Positions 11,301-23,171 of a stretch of 64,000 bases of DNA are shown here, piece by piece (position 1 is the stretch's first letter; every line of letters starts with the position of its first letter). This DNA comes from Panicum virgatum. Lineage: Eukaryota; Streptophyta; Magnoliopsida; Poales; Poaceae. The translations under genes were made by a program, and so were the position numbers. The notes under the pieces are model-generated. The model was not told the origin of the DNA and made no database searches. It worked only from the letters and a program-made list of their open reading frames with translations. Location: positions 5,996,531-6,060,530 of the forward strand of contig NC_053136.1 of NCBI RefSeq assembly GCF_016808335.1, in the 5' to 3' direction.

Positions 11301-11521
11301 AGAGCCAGGCTTGGCTCGTTGCGCTTTTCCCGCCGCCACAGCTTGTCGGAAGTCGGAAGTCGGATACAGGGCTCCGATTGGCAGTGCATACAATACGATC
11401 AGCGTAGAAGTTAAGCGTAGTGATTTGAAGAACAATATATATACTATACGAGGGACGTCTCGCTCGAATACAACGCATTCATATACGTTCGGTTGCTCGT
11501 CCTTGTTTGTTGATTCCTGAC

Positions 11522-12181
11522 ATGGCGTCCCTGGCCGTGCCTGTCTCGGCGCATCCGGCGATCCACCAGCGTCGCCAGCTGCCGGCCGCGATCCCGGCAC
11601 ACCGGGGGCCGCCGCCGGCGCAATGTCACGCCACCGCCGGCCCGCGGCGAGTGGTCCGCGTGCGCTGGGCGCCGCCGCGGCCGGGGTGGTACAAGCTCAA
11701 CTTCGACGGCTCCGTGCTCCACGACGGGTCCGGCCGGGCGAGCATAGGCGGCGTGATCCGCGACCGCGCCGGCCGCATCGTCGCCGCTTTCGCCGAGCGG
11801 ACGGGCCACACGCCGATCGGCGTGGTGGAGGCTCGCGCGCTCGCCAGGGGCCTTCGTCTCGCTCAGGACAGCGGCTTCATCCACCGGCTGTTCGTCGAGG
11901 GCGACGACCTCACCCTCGTGCGGCTGCTGCGCGGGGAGTCGCGGCAGACGCGCATCCCGCGCGACATGGAAGAGCACATCCTGTAGCTGCTCGGCCGCTT
12001 CCGCGGTGGCTGCGAGGTGCAGCACATCTACAGGGAGGGCAACCACGTGGCCGACGCGCTCTGCCACGAGGCGTACCGCTGCCCCGGCGTTTGGATCGGC
12101 CAGATCATCCCGTTCCACGTCTACGAGAAGGCTGAAGACGATCGACATGGCGTGGCGCACGAGCGGGTGTTTGCTGTGTGA
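11522..12181 (+). pseudogene. RNase H-like (RVT_3 type) protein gene with an in-frame amber stop
   Basis: The ATG at 11522 opens a frame of 154 codons, MASLAVPVSAHPAIHQRR onward, ending at TAG 11984-11986. The same frame then stays open to TGA at 12179-12181, 220 codons in all. The fold is the plant RNase H-like domain: WYKLNFDGS (first Asp), VEARALARG (Glu), LFVEGDDL (second Asp) and, only after the amber codon, NHVADAL (fourth acidic residue). The short form therefore lacks the last catalytic Asp and the final helix. It could be a pseudogene with one nonsense change or a truncated but translated protein. Such genes are common in grasses and often of retroelement origin. No intron is needed. 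A TSS was not identified. Confidence 0.7.
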
Positions 12182-12889
12182 GGGTGAGGAGAGCTACGCT
12201 ACGGACGCGCATGAGGAAGCCAAGAACTTCTATGCAGCAGACTCTGCTCGTGGAGCCAACCACATCCGGGAGACCGGGAGGCAGATGCAGGTCAGCCCAA
12301 GAAACAGATGGCGGGACGGCGGTGACCATGGACGACGTGATGTCGAAGAGCACGGATCTGACAGCACAAAACAACCTCACTGGATCGATGACAATTGATC
12401 GATGACAGTGAGTTGTTTAGCGAGGAGACAACAGCACACAATGGTGGTGACGAATTGTAATGCAATGTGGCATCTGTAATCGTCAAAGATATTGTTTAGG
12501 CAATTCAATTCATTCTTTTTTGTTGAACGACTACCAGGACCACAAGCATGAAAAGATCTCTAAATTTAGTAATCAGTCTTTGCTGGATCTTACATTAACT
12601 TGCACTTTTCACCTTCAGTCTGAACTTTTTAGCTCTTTCACTTTCAAACAAACTTGTGAGATTGATTAACTCCCTTATCGTCAAACAGATGCGATGTTTC
12701 ATAAAGACTAGTAGTATATTTTTCATCATTCTTCGTATAAACTTGACCAGTCGAAACGTCAGACCCTGTTCAGGCAATCCTAATCTTAGCCTTGCAAGCA
12801 AAGCTTGGACAACAAAAAGTGCCAACACACTTAACACTCTCTCTTGCTCCTTTTTTTTGACCCCATGCCAAATTTTCCTCTGCAACACA
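12182..12889. other. Intergenic region between RNase H-like gene and CASP-like gene
   Basis: Contains the 3' flanks of two convergent genes. It is AT-rich from 12480 to 12880, with no recognisable transposon ends and no supported ORF. Confidence 0.6.
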
Positions 12890-13898
12890 TCAGAGCTCGC
12901 TGGAGCTTCCCTGCGATCCGTTCCACCCCAGATCGCCGGCGGGGCAGCGGAAGAGTTGGCGCGCGGAGAAGGCCGCGAGGACGGCCATGCCCACCGCGGC
13001 GAGCATGCTGCAGACCATCCCCGCGGCGGCCTGCTCGCAGAAGCGGGTGTAGATGTTGCAGAGCTTGCTCCACTGCAGGGCGTCCACGCCGACGAGCCCC
13101 ACGAAGCACGCCTGCAGCGCCGCCATCGTCGTCGCGAACACCATGTACGCGCATCCCTGCACAAGGCAAAACGTTTCACCACTCGATCGAGCAGTGCCAC
13201 AGCTGCTATCTTTGTCCGGGCAGTTCAGAGAAAGAGGGCGTGGTTATGCGGTTGCAACTGCAGCTCTGATCACCAACTCCCCACAAGTTGCCATTGCCAT
13301 TAGCGTGTGCTCGAGCACGAGAGGGACAGCGGGCAAACTCGGCAAGCCACCCTGTTTGCCTAGCCAGCAGGAGTGTCTCTGACTCTGAGAGTGACGCGTT
13401 TAAATGGAAACGGTTGGGGACAGGGCAGAGCCCTCTGCTCGGCTGTCCGGGAAGAAAAACGAGTTGCCGGCGTGAATGGGGGAGCGAAAGCACTGTACCT
13501 TGTCGAGGAGGAAAGAGACGCACGCGATCCCTCGGCTGAGGCGCCGGCTGCCGGCGCCAGCGGCGGCGAGGCGGGCCGTGAAGAGGCACCGGGCGAGCTG
13601 GACGACGTGGTACCCCGCCGCGGACGACGCCGCCACGATCAGCACCCTGGCACGCGCAACAAGCAAGCTCCCGTGATCACAAGGTGTGGAAGCTGAACTG
13701 AACAGATCGGTGGTGGCGGCGTGCGTACCAGAGCGCCTGGACGTCCTTGGGGACGGCTTTCTTCTGGACGAAGAGCACGGTCTTGGTCTGCGCGCTGAGC
13801 CCCAGCAGCAGCGCCCCCGCCGCCGCCATCGCCGCGCACGCGCCCCGCAGCACGTACTCCGCCCTCGCCGACGGCAGCGCCGCCACCCCGGCTGCCAT
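12890..13898 (-). CDS. CASP-like membrane protein (DUF588 family, CASPL2-like), 3 exons
   Basis: Exons on the minus strand are 13898-13729, 13646-13499 and 13156-12890, giving 194 residues. Both introns are GT-AG, and the phases fit (170 + 148 + 267 bases). The protein has four predicted membrane spans, at about residues 14-36, 57-77, 107-128 and 150-172. The conserved Arg of span 1 (YVLRGACAA) and the Asp before span 3 (SFLLDKGCAY) are both present, as in CASPs and MARVEL relatives. Family members form plasma-membrane scaffolds; true CASPs organise Casparian strips, while most CASP-like proteins have no assigned role. Length matches the usual 180-200 residues. The start is the only in-frame ATG ahead of span 1. 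The subgroup (2C-like) is a guess from the [13 protein letters not shown] loop. Confidence 0.88.
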
Positions 13899-14377
13899 CG
13901 CTAGCTACCGACCCCCACGACGCCTCGACCGATCGGCGCACCAGGCCACCAGCTCCCTCCTCGCTCCTACGCAGCAGCTTTGCTCCAGCTCCCTCGGCGA
14001 AACGAGGGCCCCTCTGCTGGTCTCTTATAGGCACGCAGGGCTCGGAGACTTTTCGGGACGCGCCGCGCCGCCCGCCCACCACGCGCCGGTGTGCAACGTG
14101 TGTCCGGCCTCCCGGGCGTCTCATCTGGTGCCCAGCAGCTAGCTGCACACGAGCAACAAATTCCGTTTGCTATCGCCTCAGCTGCTCGCGAATCATGACC
14201 TCACTGATGGCCTGATGGGCTGCCACAACGACGAAACGCCGAGCTAGCTACGCATGTTTATGTTAGAACATTAGTATCTGTTAACGGTTAGCCGTCAAGA
14301 TATCCACGGACATTTTTGTGTGGTCTCGATCGTGTTACGTTGCATTTAGCGTGATAGAGAAAAGGTTGACATTTGTA
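13899..14377. other. Upstream region of the CASP-like gene
   Basis: The first ~250 bp are GC-rich, as expected for a grass promoter and 5' UTR. No clear TATA box was seen. The rest up to 14377 has no recognisable feature. Confidence 0.4.
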
Positions 14378-14973
14378 GCTGGGACTTGGGTCGTGCCGTG
14401 CCGGCCCGGCCCGGCCCTCTCGTGCCTCTTGCCGTGTCGGGTCTAGATTTTTAGGCATGATTGGCACATCGTGCCGTGCCGTGCTGGCACGACAAGTCTA
14501 TTATCAAGTCCAAACACGGCCCATGGCACGCCGGCACGTCTTCGTGCCGTGCCGGCCCAAGCACGACCCTCTGAATATTTGCAATTAGATTTATATACAT
14601 CGATACAGAAATATTACTATGCAATTAGAAAGCACAAAAACTATCGACGGTATGAAAATTACATGATTTTTTTGAATGAATAATATTTTCTTTTATGATT
14701 AATGTTAATTAGAAAGGAAGATTAACTGTCATAACAGAACAAGGAGCTACATACTGGCCGATCGGCTGTTTTCGCGCCGTGCCGACCCAAGCACGGCCCA
14801 AAATGCGACTCGTGCCATATAGCCCGTCGTGCTGAGATCCTAGGTACGGTACGGTTCTCATGTTCGTGTCATGCCGGCATGACCTAAAATATTTCGTGTC
14901 ATGCCGTACTTTAGGTCGTGCCAAATGATCGGGCCGCGGCCCGCCCAAAAATGACACGGCCCAAGTCCCAGCT
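14378..14973. mobile_element. Non-autonomous hAT-like element, ~600 bp
   Basis: The left end AGCTGGGACTTGGGTCGTG and the right end, which reads AGCTGGGACTTGGGCCGTG on the opposite strand, form terminal inverted repeats. Subterminal regions are packed with GTGCCGTGCCGGCACG-type words in both orientations. No transposase is encoded. I could not find a clean 8-bp target duplication, so the superfamily call is by appearance. Confidence 0.65.
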
Positions 14974-15659
14974 CTACACAGTAGCAGCAGCACAACCGTA
15001 TTCTGAACGGCTTTTTTGCCCTCTTATTAATTTTTTGCAGTCCAACCAGGCCAAAAATGTGAGGAAAATACTGTTTTTTTTTGGCACGCCTACAAGCTTG
15101 AATCTTTGTGCAGACCTTTTTTTCATTCATGAATTTTAATTGTATTATTGGGCGTTTTTAAAACTGAGTATTATTGGCCATTTGCCTGTCCGAAAAGAAT
15201 TTTTTGGCCCTGCTGATTGGGGCAGTTAGCATGTCGTGTACTCGTGTAAGCCATCGGAGCCATCAGATTCAGAATTATATATCTAGTATAGTTGTCTAGC
15301 AAGTCATCATCACATTAACGACAGCACAAGACTCGCCACAGCTTCAACTTTGAGCCTTGATGCCGCATCAAAGCCTCAACTGCCTGGAATGCGACGGGCT
15401 ACCAGCTCAGCTCCAATGTGTAAATGTTCTGACCTGACATCAAAAGGAAAAAAATTCAGTTCGGCCAGCGCACGTGACAACTTAAATTGATCTGTCGAAT
15501 TTTTCTTCGGAGACAATTTGATCTGTTCGAAGATGGCTTCTGCACAAATACCACATGGCGAATTGGGACACTCTTAGCAGACCTAAAGATTAGGGAGGTC
15601 TTGGCATCATAAACACTCAGATTATGAACGAACACTCAGATTATGAACGAGTGCTTGCT
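14974..15659. other. Intergenic, no gene seen
   Basis: Mixed-composition sequence without a supported ORF or transposon ends. A 20-bp direct duplication (ACACTCAGATTATGAACGA) lies at about 15613-15651. Confidence 0.5.
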
Positions 15660-16335
15660 CGTGAAATAGATTTGGAAGATTGCTAAGGGAGGCAATGAGA
15701 CGCTTAAGCTTTTAGAAGCTAAATACATGCCGGATGAGAACTTCTTCGATTCCAAGAGTAAAGGGGTCTTGCAGTTTTGGCGGGGGCTACACAAAGTTAA
15801 ACGCCTCTTTAAATGGGGCGCCTTGCACAAAGTTGGAGATGGGTCTCTGACTGCTTTTTGGGGTGACGTTTGGCTGGGGCAGTCACTCTTGAAAACTCAA
15901 TTCCCTAGCCTCTTCAACTGCTGTGAGGATCCTACGGTCCTAGTGGCTGCCTGCTGGGATAATGGGGAATGGACAGTAAACTTTGGTCGTAACTTAACCC
16001 CCAGGAACAGGCGAGTTGGGAGGAACTGCTTGGCCTTCTTCAAAATATAAATTTGGATCAAGAAGTGAGGGATGACTTCGCCTAGGCTCTAGATAATTCT
16101 AAAGCCTTCACTACTAAATCTCTTTACAGATTTGTAACACATAGGGGTGTGTGCATTCCGACATACCAGGATGTCCGGAGAAATAAACTACCTCTAAAGA
16201 TCAAAATTTTCTTATGGCAATTACAGCATAACAAACTGCAGGTGGCAGTCTCTCTAAAGAAAAGAGGGTGGAAGGGTGATGTGCACTGTTGTCTTTGTGT
16301 GTGTGGGGGTGTGGGTGGGGGTGGGGGGCTGTGTC
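15660..16335 (+). pseudogene. LINE (non-LTR retrotransposon) ORF2 C-terminal fragment with zf-RVT domain
   Basis: The plus strand encodes FWRGLHKVKRLFKWGALHKVGDG and GDVWLGQSLLKTQFPSLF. After a frame break come LPLKIKIFLWQLQHNKLQ and KRGWKGDVHCCLC. This is the region between reverse transcriptase and the zinc-binding reverse-transcriptase (zf-RVT) domain of plant LINEs. At least two frame changes and one stop are present. The fragment ends where the chromovirus LTR begins (16336), just after a GT-rich run. Confidence 0.8.
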
Positions 16336-19300
16336 TGTGACGGAACCGCCAAATTAAAACTCTAAATTAAGCATAATGGCCATCATTTGAACATATCAGG
16401 CGCATTCGCTTAATGGTTTAATTTGACAGTTCTTTCTCAACCTACGGCCCGATCGAAACAACACCGGTAGTCTCACGCGAAGGCGGGCACAAATGGTACA
16501 AACATGACAAATACTTGAAAATACAAGGTAACAAGCGATATGAAACAATACGCTTTACAACCTGAGTTCAAATACTTACATTATTTACATAAATTAAACA
16601 TTTTACAAACTATAACCAAAGTTCAAAAGGAAAATATACTACCATTCAGGCCCGTATCCGGGCACGTGCGGGCCGTGCGACTGCACAGGCCCCCGAATTC
16701 GAAGGGCCCCAAAATGTTAGGTATACATCAGATATAGTCATGTAAAGACTTTATTTTAGTTGATTGTTTGACCCAATTTGTGGCAAAATATGGCCCAAAA
16801 TTGCTCCTAAAAGATAAATCGGCGTAGACATATCACTTGTCACTTCCTTTTACATGGGTGCTGCTCGGGTCACGTGTGTGATCTCGAGTGGACCTGTCAC
16901 AGCATCCCAACCTCTCCAAGATTCCGTCTTTTGGACTTAAAATTGGCCAAATAAACCAGACCTCTCAATGCTTTGTTGCTAGACCAAACTTTTTTTTCGG
17001 AAATTTTTTTTGTTGCTCAAACAATAAAAATTGTTCTAGCAACAAAAAAATTGTTTCGGAACAAAAAACAGTTATTGGGCCTTCTGTGATGATTTAACTG
17101 ACAGTCACACGTGTGACTTGTAACATTTGTGCTTTCACACAGCATATCGTGCTTGCCGGGTGCTATCGCTTGGTATTCATGATCCTGCACTAGGCCACTA
17201 GAGCCCCAGTCCATTGTTTCGCACAGGGCCCTCGAATTTGCCGGTACGGCCCTGCTACCATTACAACAACTCCTTGGGTTCAGGTTCATCACAACCGGTC
17301 AGACCGGTGCTTCCCAGCCTATCCTAACCACTGGTCAGACCGGTCCACCGACCGGTCAGACCAGTCTAACCAAAACTGAGGGGCCGCACACTCTGCCCTC
17401 AAAGTGCAACCCGCCGACCCCCTAATCTAAGGGTCCCGCTCTACCACCTCCCACCCCTCTGCGTCCCGATGAACTTGACACAGCAGGGGCAGAAGTCAAC
17501 ATCTGGGTGTCCTGAAATAAATTGGTGGCAATAAACCCTGAGTAACTAATACTCAGCAAGACTTACCCGACCAGTGGGTATACTTAGCCCACGTATCTAG
17601 ACATGCAAGGCATTTGGCTGGTGGTAATTTTGCAGAAAAAGCAACTAAAGTACTTCCTTATTTTTATTGTTTTAGCTCCAGGTTCTATGTACATTAACCA
17701 TAATCTAATATTTGCATAAACCCAACTATATCAAACATGGTGGAGCAATAAATAATAATTCAATGTATTCATCATCAAATATATAACTTATCATCCCAAC
17801 ATAATACTACGATGTGACTCGGAGATCAAGGTGCTCATATCTGAGAGCGACTGACTGCGAATCGATCCGATTTAACCTTGCAAGGTAGACCTAACCAACA
17901 CGGCACGCATAAGCCCCGTCGGATCACACGCACCAACCCTTCTCCTCACTAACTCGAACTATAGAACCGCCCCACCTGTATATAGTCAGCCGAGCCCTAC
18001 GAGAGACCACCAAAAGTAAACATATGCATCCTATTTCTCCGCGGGCACTCGACTGCCCTAAGGGGTGGGTAGAAGTTCTGTACTTTCGAAACAAGGTAGT
18101 ACTAGGCTTACCGGTTTCGACTGCCTCCTACTCCCCGCATGCGGTTAGTACAATTCAAACATGATCAGCAGGGCCAACAATGGTGCAGTCCTTAACCGAC
18201 ACAGACGGGACTAAGACACCCAGGAACCCTGTCCTGCTGTCATACCTATATATCATCATCATTTCCCATCCGGTCTCAAATCTCCATTCATTCTATATCA
18301 AATTCATCAACTCATGTACTGGAATATAAATACACCCTATATCTCGCGAGTGACAAGGAATCACTCGACTTCTACCGAGAACTATTAAGCATAGCATTAC
18401 TATCGCCCTATACATACTAGTATAAACTCAAGGGAACCTAGGAATCATGCAACTAGGGTTCCAAGCAACTCCTGAAATGTAATGCACAAGTAAATATATA
18501 TATATAGTGAGTCATAATTTAAAATAGTAGGACATGCACCGGGACTTGCCTTCTGGCTGCTGCTCAGTACCGAGGTGAACTGGGCCATGGGCCGACTCCT
18601 CACGAACCTCCTGTTGCGGGGCTTGCCCCTGTGGCTCCGCAACAACCTCATACACAACCTCCTCCGCCGCGGCTGCTACACGTGTGTATATGCATATGAT
18701 ATGAGAGAATGCATATATGAATTACGTATTTACAAAATAACCCATAACTGAGGAGAATTACTAATGACTCGGACCAACTACCCTAACTCGGCCCTCTCAG
18801 CTGCCGCCACACCGGTCAGACCGGTCCACTCGACCGGTCAGACCGGCCCAGCTCAGACCCTGAACTGAAACTCACGTCGCGGCTAAAGTAGCCCACCAAT
18901 TTCAGATCCTTTCTAGGCCAGGCGTTCTTGACCAAAGGAAATCAATTAAAACACCCTAGAAGGATGGATTTACCTAACCCTAGTTTGCATACCTTGATTG
19001 GGCTCCCCCCCCCCACGAAGAACTTAGGATCCACGTCACCCCGGGGAGGAGCACATGGAGAGGATGATCCTCGACCCCAATTTGAAATTCCCCAAGCCTT
19101 GGAATGGATTTGGGGTGAGAGATTTGGGAGTGAGAGTTTAGGGAGAGGGGAGCTCGGGAGAGTGAGGGAGCCGGCGTGATGAGGATGAATGAGTTGTTGG
19201 GGGAGAGAGAGTGTGATTTAAATGATGTGGGGCCCAAAAACGGTTGGCCCAGGTTCAACCGGTCAGGCTGGTTGCCCCTACTGGTCAGACCGGTCTGACT

Positions 19301-19401
19301 GAGCTGAGCCAGCAAACTTAATCTGTGAGTTTGTCGCGTGAGTTTAAAACTAATGACCCCAATTAATTTAATTATAGGTGATTAACACCTGGGGTGTTAC
19401 A
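16336..19401 (-). repeat. 3' LTR of chromovirus copy 2 (3,066 bp including a hAT insertion)
   Basis: It runs from TGTGACGGAACCGCC to GGGGTGTTACA and is followed on the inner side by a polypurine tract. By hand alignment of the first ~305 bp with the 5' LTR (24592 onward) I count about 11 differences, mostly C/T or G/A transitions (roughly 3.6 percent). ACCGGTCAGACCGGT-type words lie at about 17293-17370, 18811-18850 and 19255-19300. No host gene is inside. Confidence 0.92.
16647..17254. mobile_element. hAT element (608 bp) in the 3' LTR, TSD CTACCATT
   Basis: The ends CAGGCCCGTA and, on the opposite strand, CAGGGCCGTAC are flanked by perfect 8-bp duplications CTACCATT (16639-16646 and 17255-17262). 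The 5' LTR has the empty site at about 24900, so the insertion happened after the retrotransposon landed. No transposase is encoded. The inner part has poly-T/A-rich short inverted stretches at 16990-17070. Confidence 0.93.
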
Positions 19402-19425
19402 ATCCTCCACCCTAAAAGAAATCTC
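19402..19425 (-). promoter_or_regulatory. Polypurine tract of chromovirus copy 2
   Basis: The minus strand reads TTTTAGGGTGGAGGAT directly before TGTAACACCC, the LTR start. This primes plus-strand synthesis. Confidence 0.8.
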
Positions 19426-19471
19426 GTCCCGAGATTTAATGGCGGCATTAAATTGTGAGGAAGGTAGGAGG

Positions 19472-20017
19472 TTAGATACCTTGGTATGTTTGTAACAACT
19501 CTGGATATTTGGATTTAAGAAACTCTTCAATTTCCCATGTGGCTTCTCGCTCGGAGTGGTTGCTCCATTGCACCTTATAGAAATTGCTGGTTTGATTTCG
19601 AGTAACTCGAGTCTTGAAATCAACAATTTTGATAGGGTACTCCGGATAGACGAGATCGGGCCCCAACTGTAAATTCTCCGTCTCAACAATGTCAGTCGGA
19701 ACTCGGAGGCACTTTCGGAGCTGGGACACATGAAAGATATTGTGGACCGCCGATAAATGTGGGGGAAGCTCCACACGATATGCCACCGGCCCACAACGCT
19801 CAATGATAGGAAAAGGCCCAACATAGCGGGGTGCTAGCTTGTCTCTCATGCCAAACCGTTGCACACCTTTCATCGGAGATACCCGAAGGTAAACATGATC
19901 GCCCACCTCAAACATAAGAGGCCGGCGTCTCTTATCTGCATACCTTTTTTGTCGAGATTGTGCCACTTTCAAATTTGCTTGAATGAGGCGAACTTGTTCT
20001 TCAGCTTCAGTAACCAT
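19472..20017 (-). pseudogene. Chromovirus integrase C-terminus with chromodomain
   Basis: The frame carries the GPY/F-like region (KLAPRYVGPFPIIERCGPVAYRVELP) and HVSQLRKC. It ends in a chromodomain, with EYPIKIVDFKT, FYKVQWSNHSEREATWE and EFLKSKYPELL. Chromodomains of this type are found in Tekay/Del chromoviruses and are thought to direct integration to heterochromatin. A frame break separates it from the catalytic integrase at about 20020-20060. Otherwise this segment is intact. Confidence 0.88.
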
Positions 20018-20058
20018 ATCAGGTCCAAAGAAATTTCTCTCACCGGCTTCTGACCAAT

Positions 20059-20835
20059 TTAATGGGGTTCTATATCTGCGCCCATATAATACTTCAAAGG
20101 GAGTATTCTGATGCTCTCTTGGTAGCTATTATTGTAAGAAAATTCTGCTAAAGGCAGACATTCATCCCATTTCTTACCATAGGAGAGTACACAGGCTCTA
20201 ATCATATCCTCCAGAATTTGATTCACCCTCTCTGTTTGTCCATCAGTCTGGGGATGATAGGTTGAGCTGCGGATTAACTGAGTACCAAGGGTGGCGTGGA
20301 AGTGTTCCCAGAACCGGGAAATAAACTGAGTACCGCGGTCTGAAATGATGGTATTTGGAATCCCATGAAGGCTCATAATACGGTCCATATATAGTTGAGC
20401 ATACTGTTTGGCCGTAAAAATGATTTTCACCGGGAGAAAATGTGCAGACTTGGTGAGGCGGTCTACAATAACCCAGATGGAGTCATACCCCTTTGAAGTT
20501 TTGGGTAAGCCGACAATGAAGTCAATGCTGATGTCCTCCCATTTCCATGACGGAATATTCAGCGGCTGAAGAGGACCGGCTGTCCGCAAATGACTTGCAT
20601 TAACCCTTCTGCAAGTGTCATATTCCGACACATATTTAGCAATTTTCCACTTCATCCTCATCCACCAAAATCGGTGCTTCAAATCTTGATACAATTTATT
20701 GCTGCCTGGGTGGATTGAGTACCTAGAGAGATGAGCCTCATCAAGAATTTGTTTTCGGAGTTCCAAATCCTTAGATACCACCAACCGGTTCTTAAACCAT
20801 AAAACACCCTCGCCATCTAGCTGGAAACATGCCAC
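20059..20835 (-). pseudogene. Chromovirus integrase catalytic region
   Basis: The H-H-C-C zinc region is seen as HLSRYSIHPG then YDTC; the first Cys of the usual CDTC is Tyr here. The catalytic triad contexts are all present: SIDFIVGLPK (Asp), IISDRGTQFISRFW (Asp) and ERVNQILEDM (Glu). The missing zinc-ligand Cys would be expected to damage the N-terminal domain. Flanking frame breaks show that it is no longer part of a readable polyprotein. Confidence 0.88.
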
Positions 20836-20859
20836 CCGAGGGTCACTTTCTCTGAGCCT

Positions 20860-21414
20860 TTACCTAATCTTTTCCATACCAATATTATTTCTCTGAGCAG
20901 CAATAATTTGATCCCGCAGTGTTGGAGTGAGAGAAATATTGGCAAGTGTACCCTCAGCTACCATAGTCAGATTCAACTTCTCCATTTCTTGGCATAGAGT
21001 TGCATGCATAGGTGTTGCTGAGATACAGTTGCAACTCACTTTTCTACTCAATGCATCTGCAACAACATTGGCCTTTCCTGGGTGATAATGAATCTCCAGA
21101 TCATAATCCTTAATTAGCTCTACCCACCCTCTCTGGCGCAAATTCAGCTCACTCTAGGTAAAGATATACTTAAGACTCTTGTGGTCCGAGTATATATGAA
21201 CAGGATTGCCCAGAAGATAATGATGCCAGATCTTTAATGCATGTACCACTGCTGCCAATTCCAGATCATGAGTGGCATAGTTTTCTTCATGTCGTCTGAG
21301 GGCTCTGAAAGCATAAGTAATCACCCTCTGATCTTGCATGAGTACACAGCTGAGACCCGTACCTGATGAACTACAATAAACATCAAAGGCCCAAGGAATA
21401 GCTAGCTGAGTCAA
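20860..21414 (-). pseudogene. Chromovirus RNase H, degraded
   Basis: Recognisable motifs are [36 protein letters not shown] and [12 protein letters not shown]. The trailing spacer [21 protein letters not shown] follows after a stop at about 21150. The first catalytic Asp of FDVYCDAS reads Ser in this copy of the segment. An adjacent duplicated copy (21430-21510) retains CDAS. Confidence 0.85.
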
Positions 21415-21515
21415 AACAGGAATGAGAACTCAGCGGAAACTCGTACCTGATGCATCACAATAGACATCAAAGGGCCAAGTAATATCCGGCTGAGCCAAGA
21501 CAGGGGCCAATGTTA
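21350..21515. repeat. ~80-bp tandem duplication within the RNase H coding region
   Basis: The plus-strand stretch GTACCTGATG...AACATCAAAGG...AGCTAGCTGAG at 21359-21412 recurs at about 21447-21500 as a diverged copy. Read on the minus strand, the two copies give FDVYCDASGT then [10 protein letters not shown] in succession. Confidence 0.7.
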
Positions 21516-21863
21516 AGAGTTTTCTCAAAGTCTGAAAAGTCTGCTCACATTTGTCGTCCCAATTAAATCTCACCCCTTTCTTGAGCAACTCGGTCATGGG
21601 CCTAGCAACTTTAGAGAACTCCGGTACAAACCGGCGATAATACCCAACTAATCCAAGGAAATTCTGGATCTCTGGAACAAATGTGGGGGTGCTCCAATTC
21701 AGGACATCCTAAATCTTGTTAGGATCAACAGAAACTCCATCCTTTGAAATGATATGGCCCAAGAATTGAACTTCTTTGAGCCAAAATCGCATTTACTGAA
21801 CTTGGCATATAGCTTGTGCTCTCTAAGACGCTAGAGAACGATGCGAAGGTGCTCGACATGTTC

Positions 21864-23171
21864 TTATTCATTCTTGGAATATATAAGAATGTTGTCAATG
21901 AAAACCATGACAAACTTATTCAGCTCAGGAATGAATACCGAGTTCATAAGATACATAAAATGTGCTGGGGCGTTTGTCAACCCAAATGACATAACCAGAT
22001 ATTCATAAAGCCCATATCTGGTAGAGAAAGTCGTCTTGAGAATATCCTCAGCTCTGATTTTTATCTGATGATAACCCGAGCGCAGATCATTTTTTGAGAA
22101 TACCTTAGCCCCGACTAACTGATCAAATAGAATGTCAATTCGGGGCAGAGGATATTTGTTCTTAATTGTGACGGCATTTAAAGGCCGATAGTCCACACAC
22201 ATCTTGAGGCTCTGATCTTTCTTCTTAACAAAGAGTGCCGGACAGCCCCAAGGTGAGGTGCTAGGGCGGATATAGCCTTTATCAAGCAACTCCTGCAGTT
22301 GTTTCTTTAACTCTGCCAATTTATTGGGTGGCATCCGATAAGGTCTCCTAGAGATGGGTGCCATGCCTGGTTGCAACTCAATAGCAAACTCCACATCATG
22401 ATCAGGTGGCATTCTAGGCAAATCATCCGGAAAAACATCTGGATATTCGCATACCACTGGTATATCTGCTAGCTTCTTGCCCTCGGCATGGTTCACCGTA
22501 TGGACCCACGGGGTGGAGCTCATAAGACACAAGATCATCGAACCATGGATAGGAGAATTGATGTGCACAGATTGAGAGACAGTGTCAAGAATGACTCCGT
22601 GAACTCCCATCCAATTCATGCCAAGAATAATATCCATCTTCTGAGATGGTAATACTATAAACTGTGTGGCAAAAATCCTCCCTTGTATCTGCAAGGGTAC
22701 TTGTCTAACAAGTTGATTAGTAACTAGGTGCCCCCCGGGTGAATGAATATTATATGGCCTGGTTATGCTTTCCACTTCCAACCCCAGTCTACTTACACAT
22801 CCCTTGCTAATAAATGTGTGAGAGGCCCTAGAATCAAATAACACAGTAACGGGGTGCTCGTTAATGGAGAACGTACCCGTCATCACTTGTGCTCCCTCAA
22901 GAATGGCCTCGAAGGTGATGTAGTGCACTTGTCCCGGCTTGAAATGAGCCACTTTCTGCTTCTGGCTCTGCTGACTTAATTGCTGGCCCTGCTTTGGTGG
23001 CATCGGGCAGTTCCGTGCAAAGTGTCCAGATTGTCCACAATTATAGCATGGGAATAAATTGGGGCGTATCCCCGACTGCTGCACCCATACTTTTTGCTCA
23101 TTCTGCTGAGGAACAGGAGGCATGACTGTCCCCTGGGGCTGTGTGTACTGAGGGGGCCTGTATCCCCACTG
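21864..23171 (-). pseudogene. Chromovirus zinc knuckle, protease and reverse transcriptase
   Basis: This is in the same frame as gag but separated from it by TAG at 23172-23174. In order: zinc knuckle [14 protein letters not shown]; protease with [10 protein letters not shown], where the active-site Gly of DSG is Arg; RT with [31 protein letters not shown] and FGLTNAPA. The catalytic box reads FIDN instead of FIDD. The frame ends at TAA 21864-21866, where the family usually has Glu. The RT thumb and connection continue in broken frames to about 21520. At least two catalytic residues are lost, so this copy cannot be autonomous. Confidence 0.92.

Noticed and set aside
15820..16330. LINE fragment as a functional zinc-binding protein gene
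   Set aside because: Several frame changes and truncation by an LTR. Sequence matches the LINE zf-RVT region.
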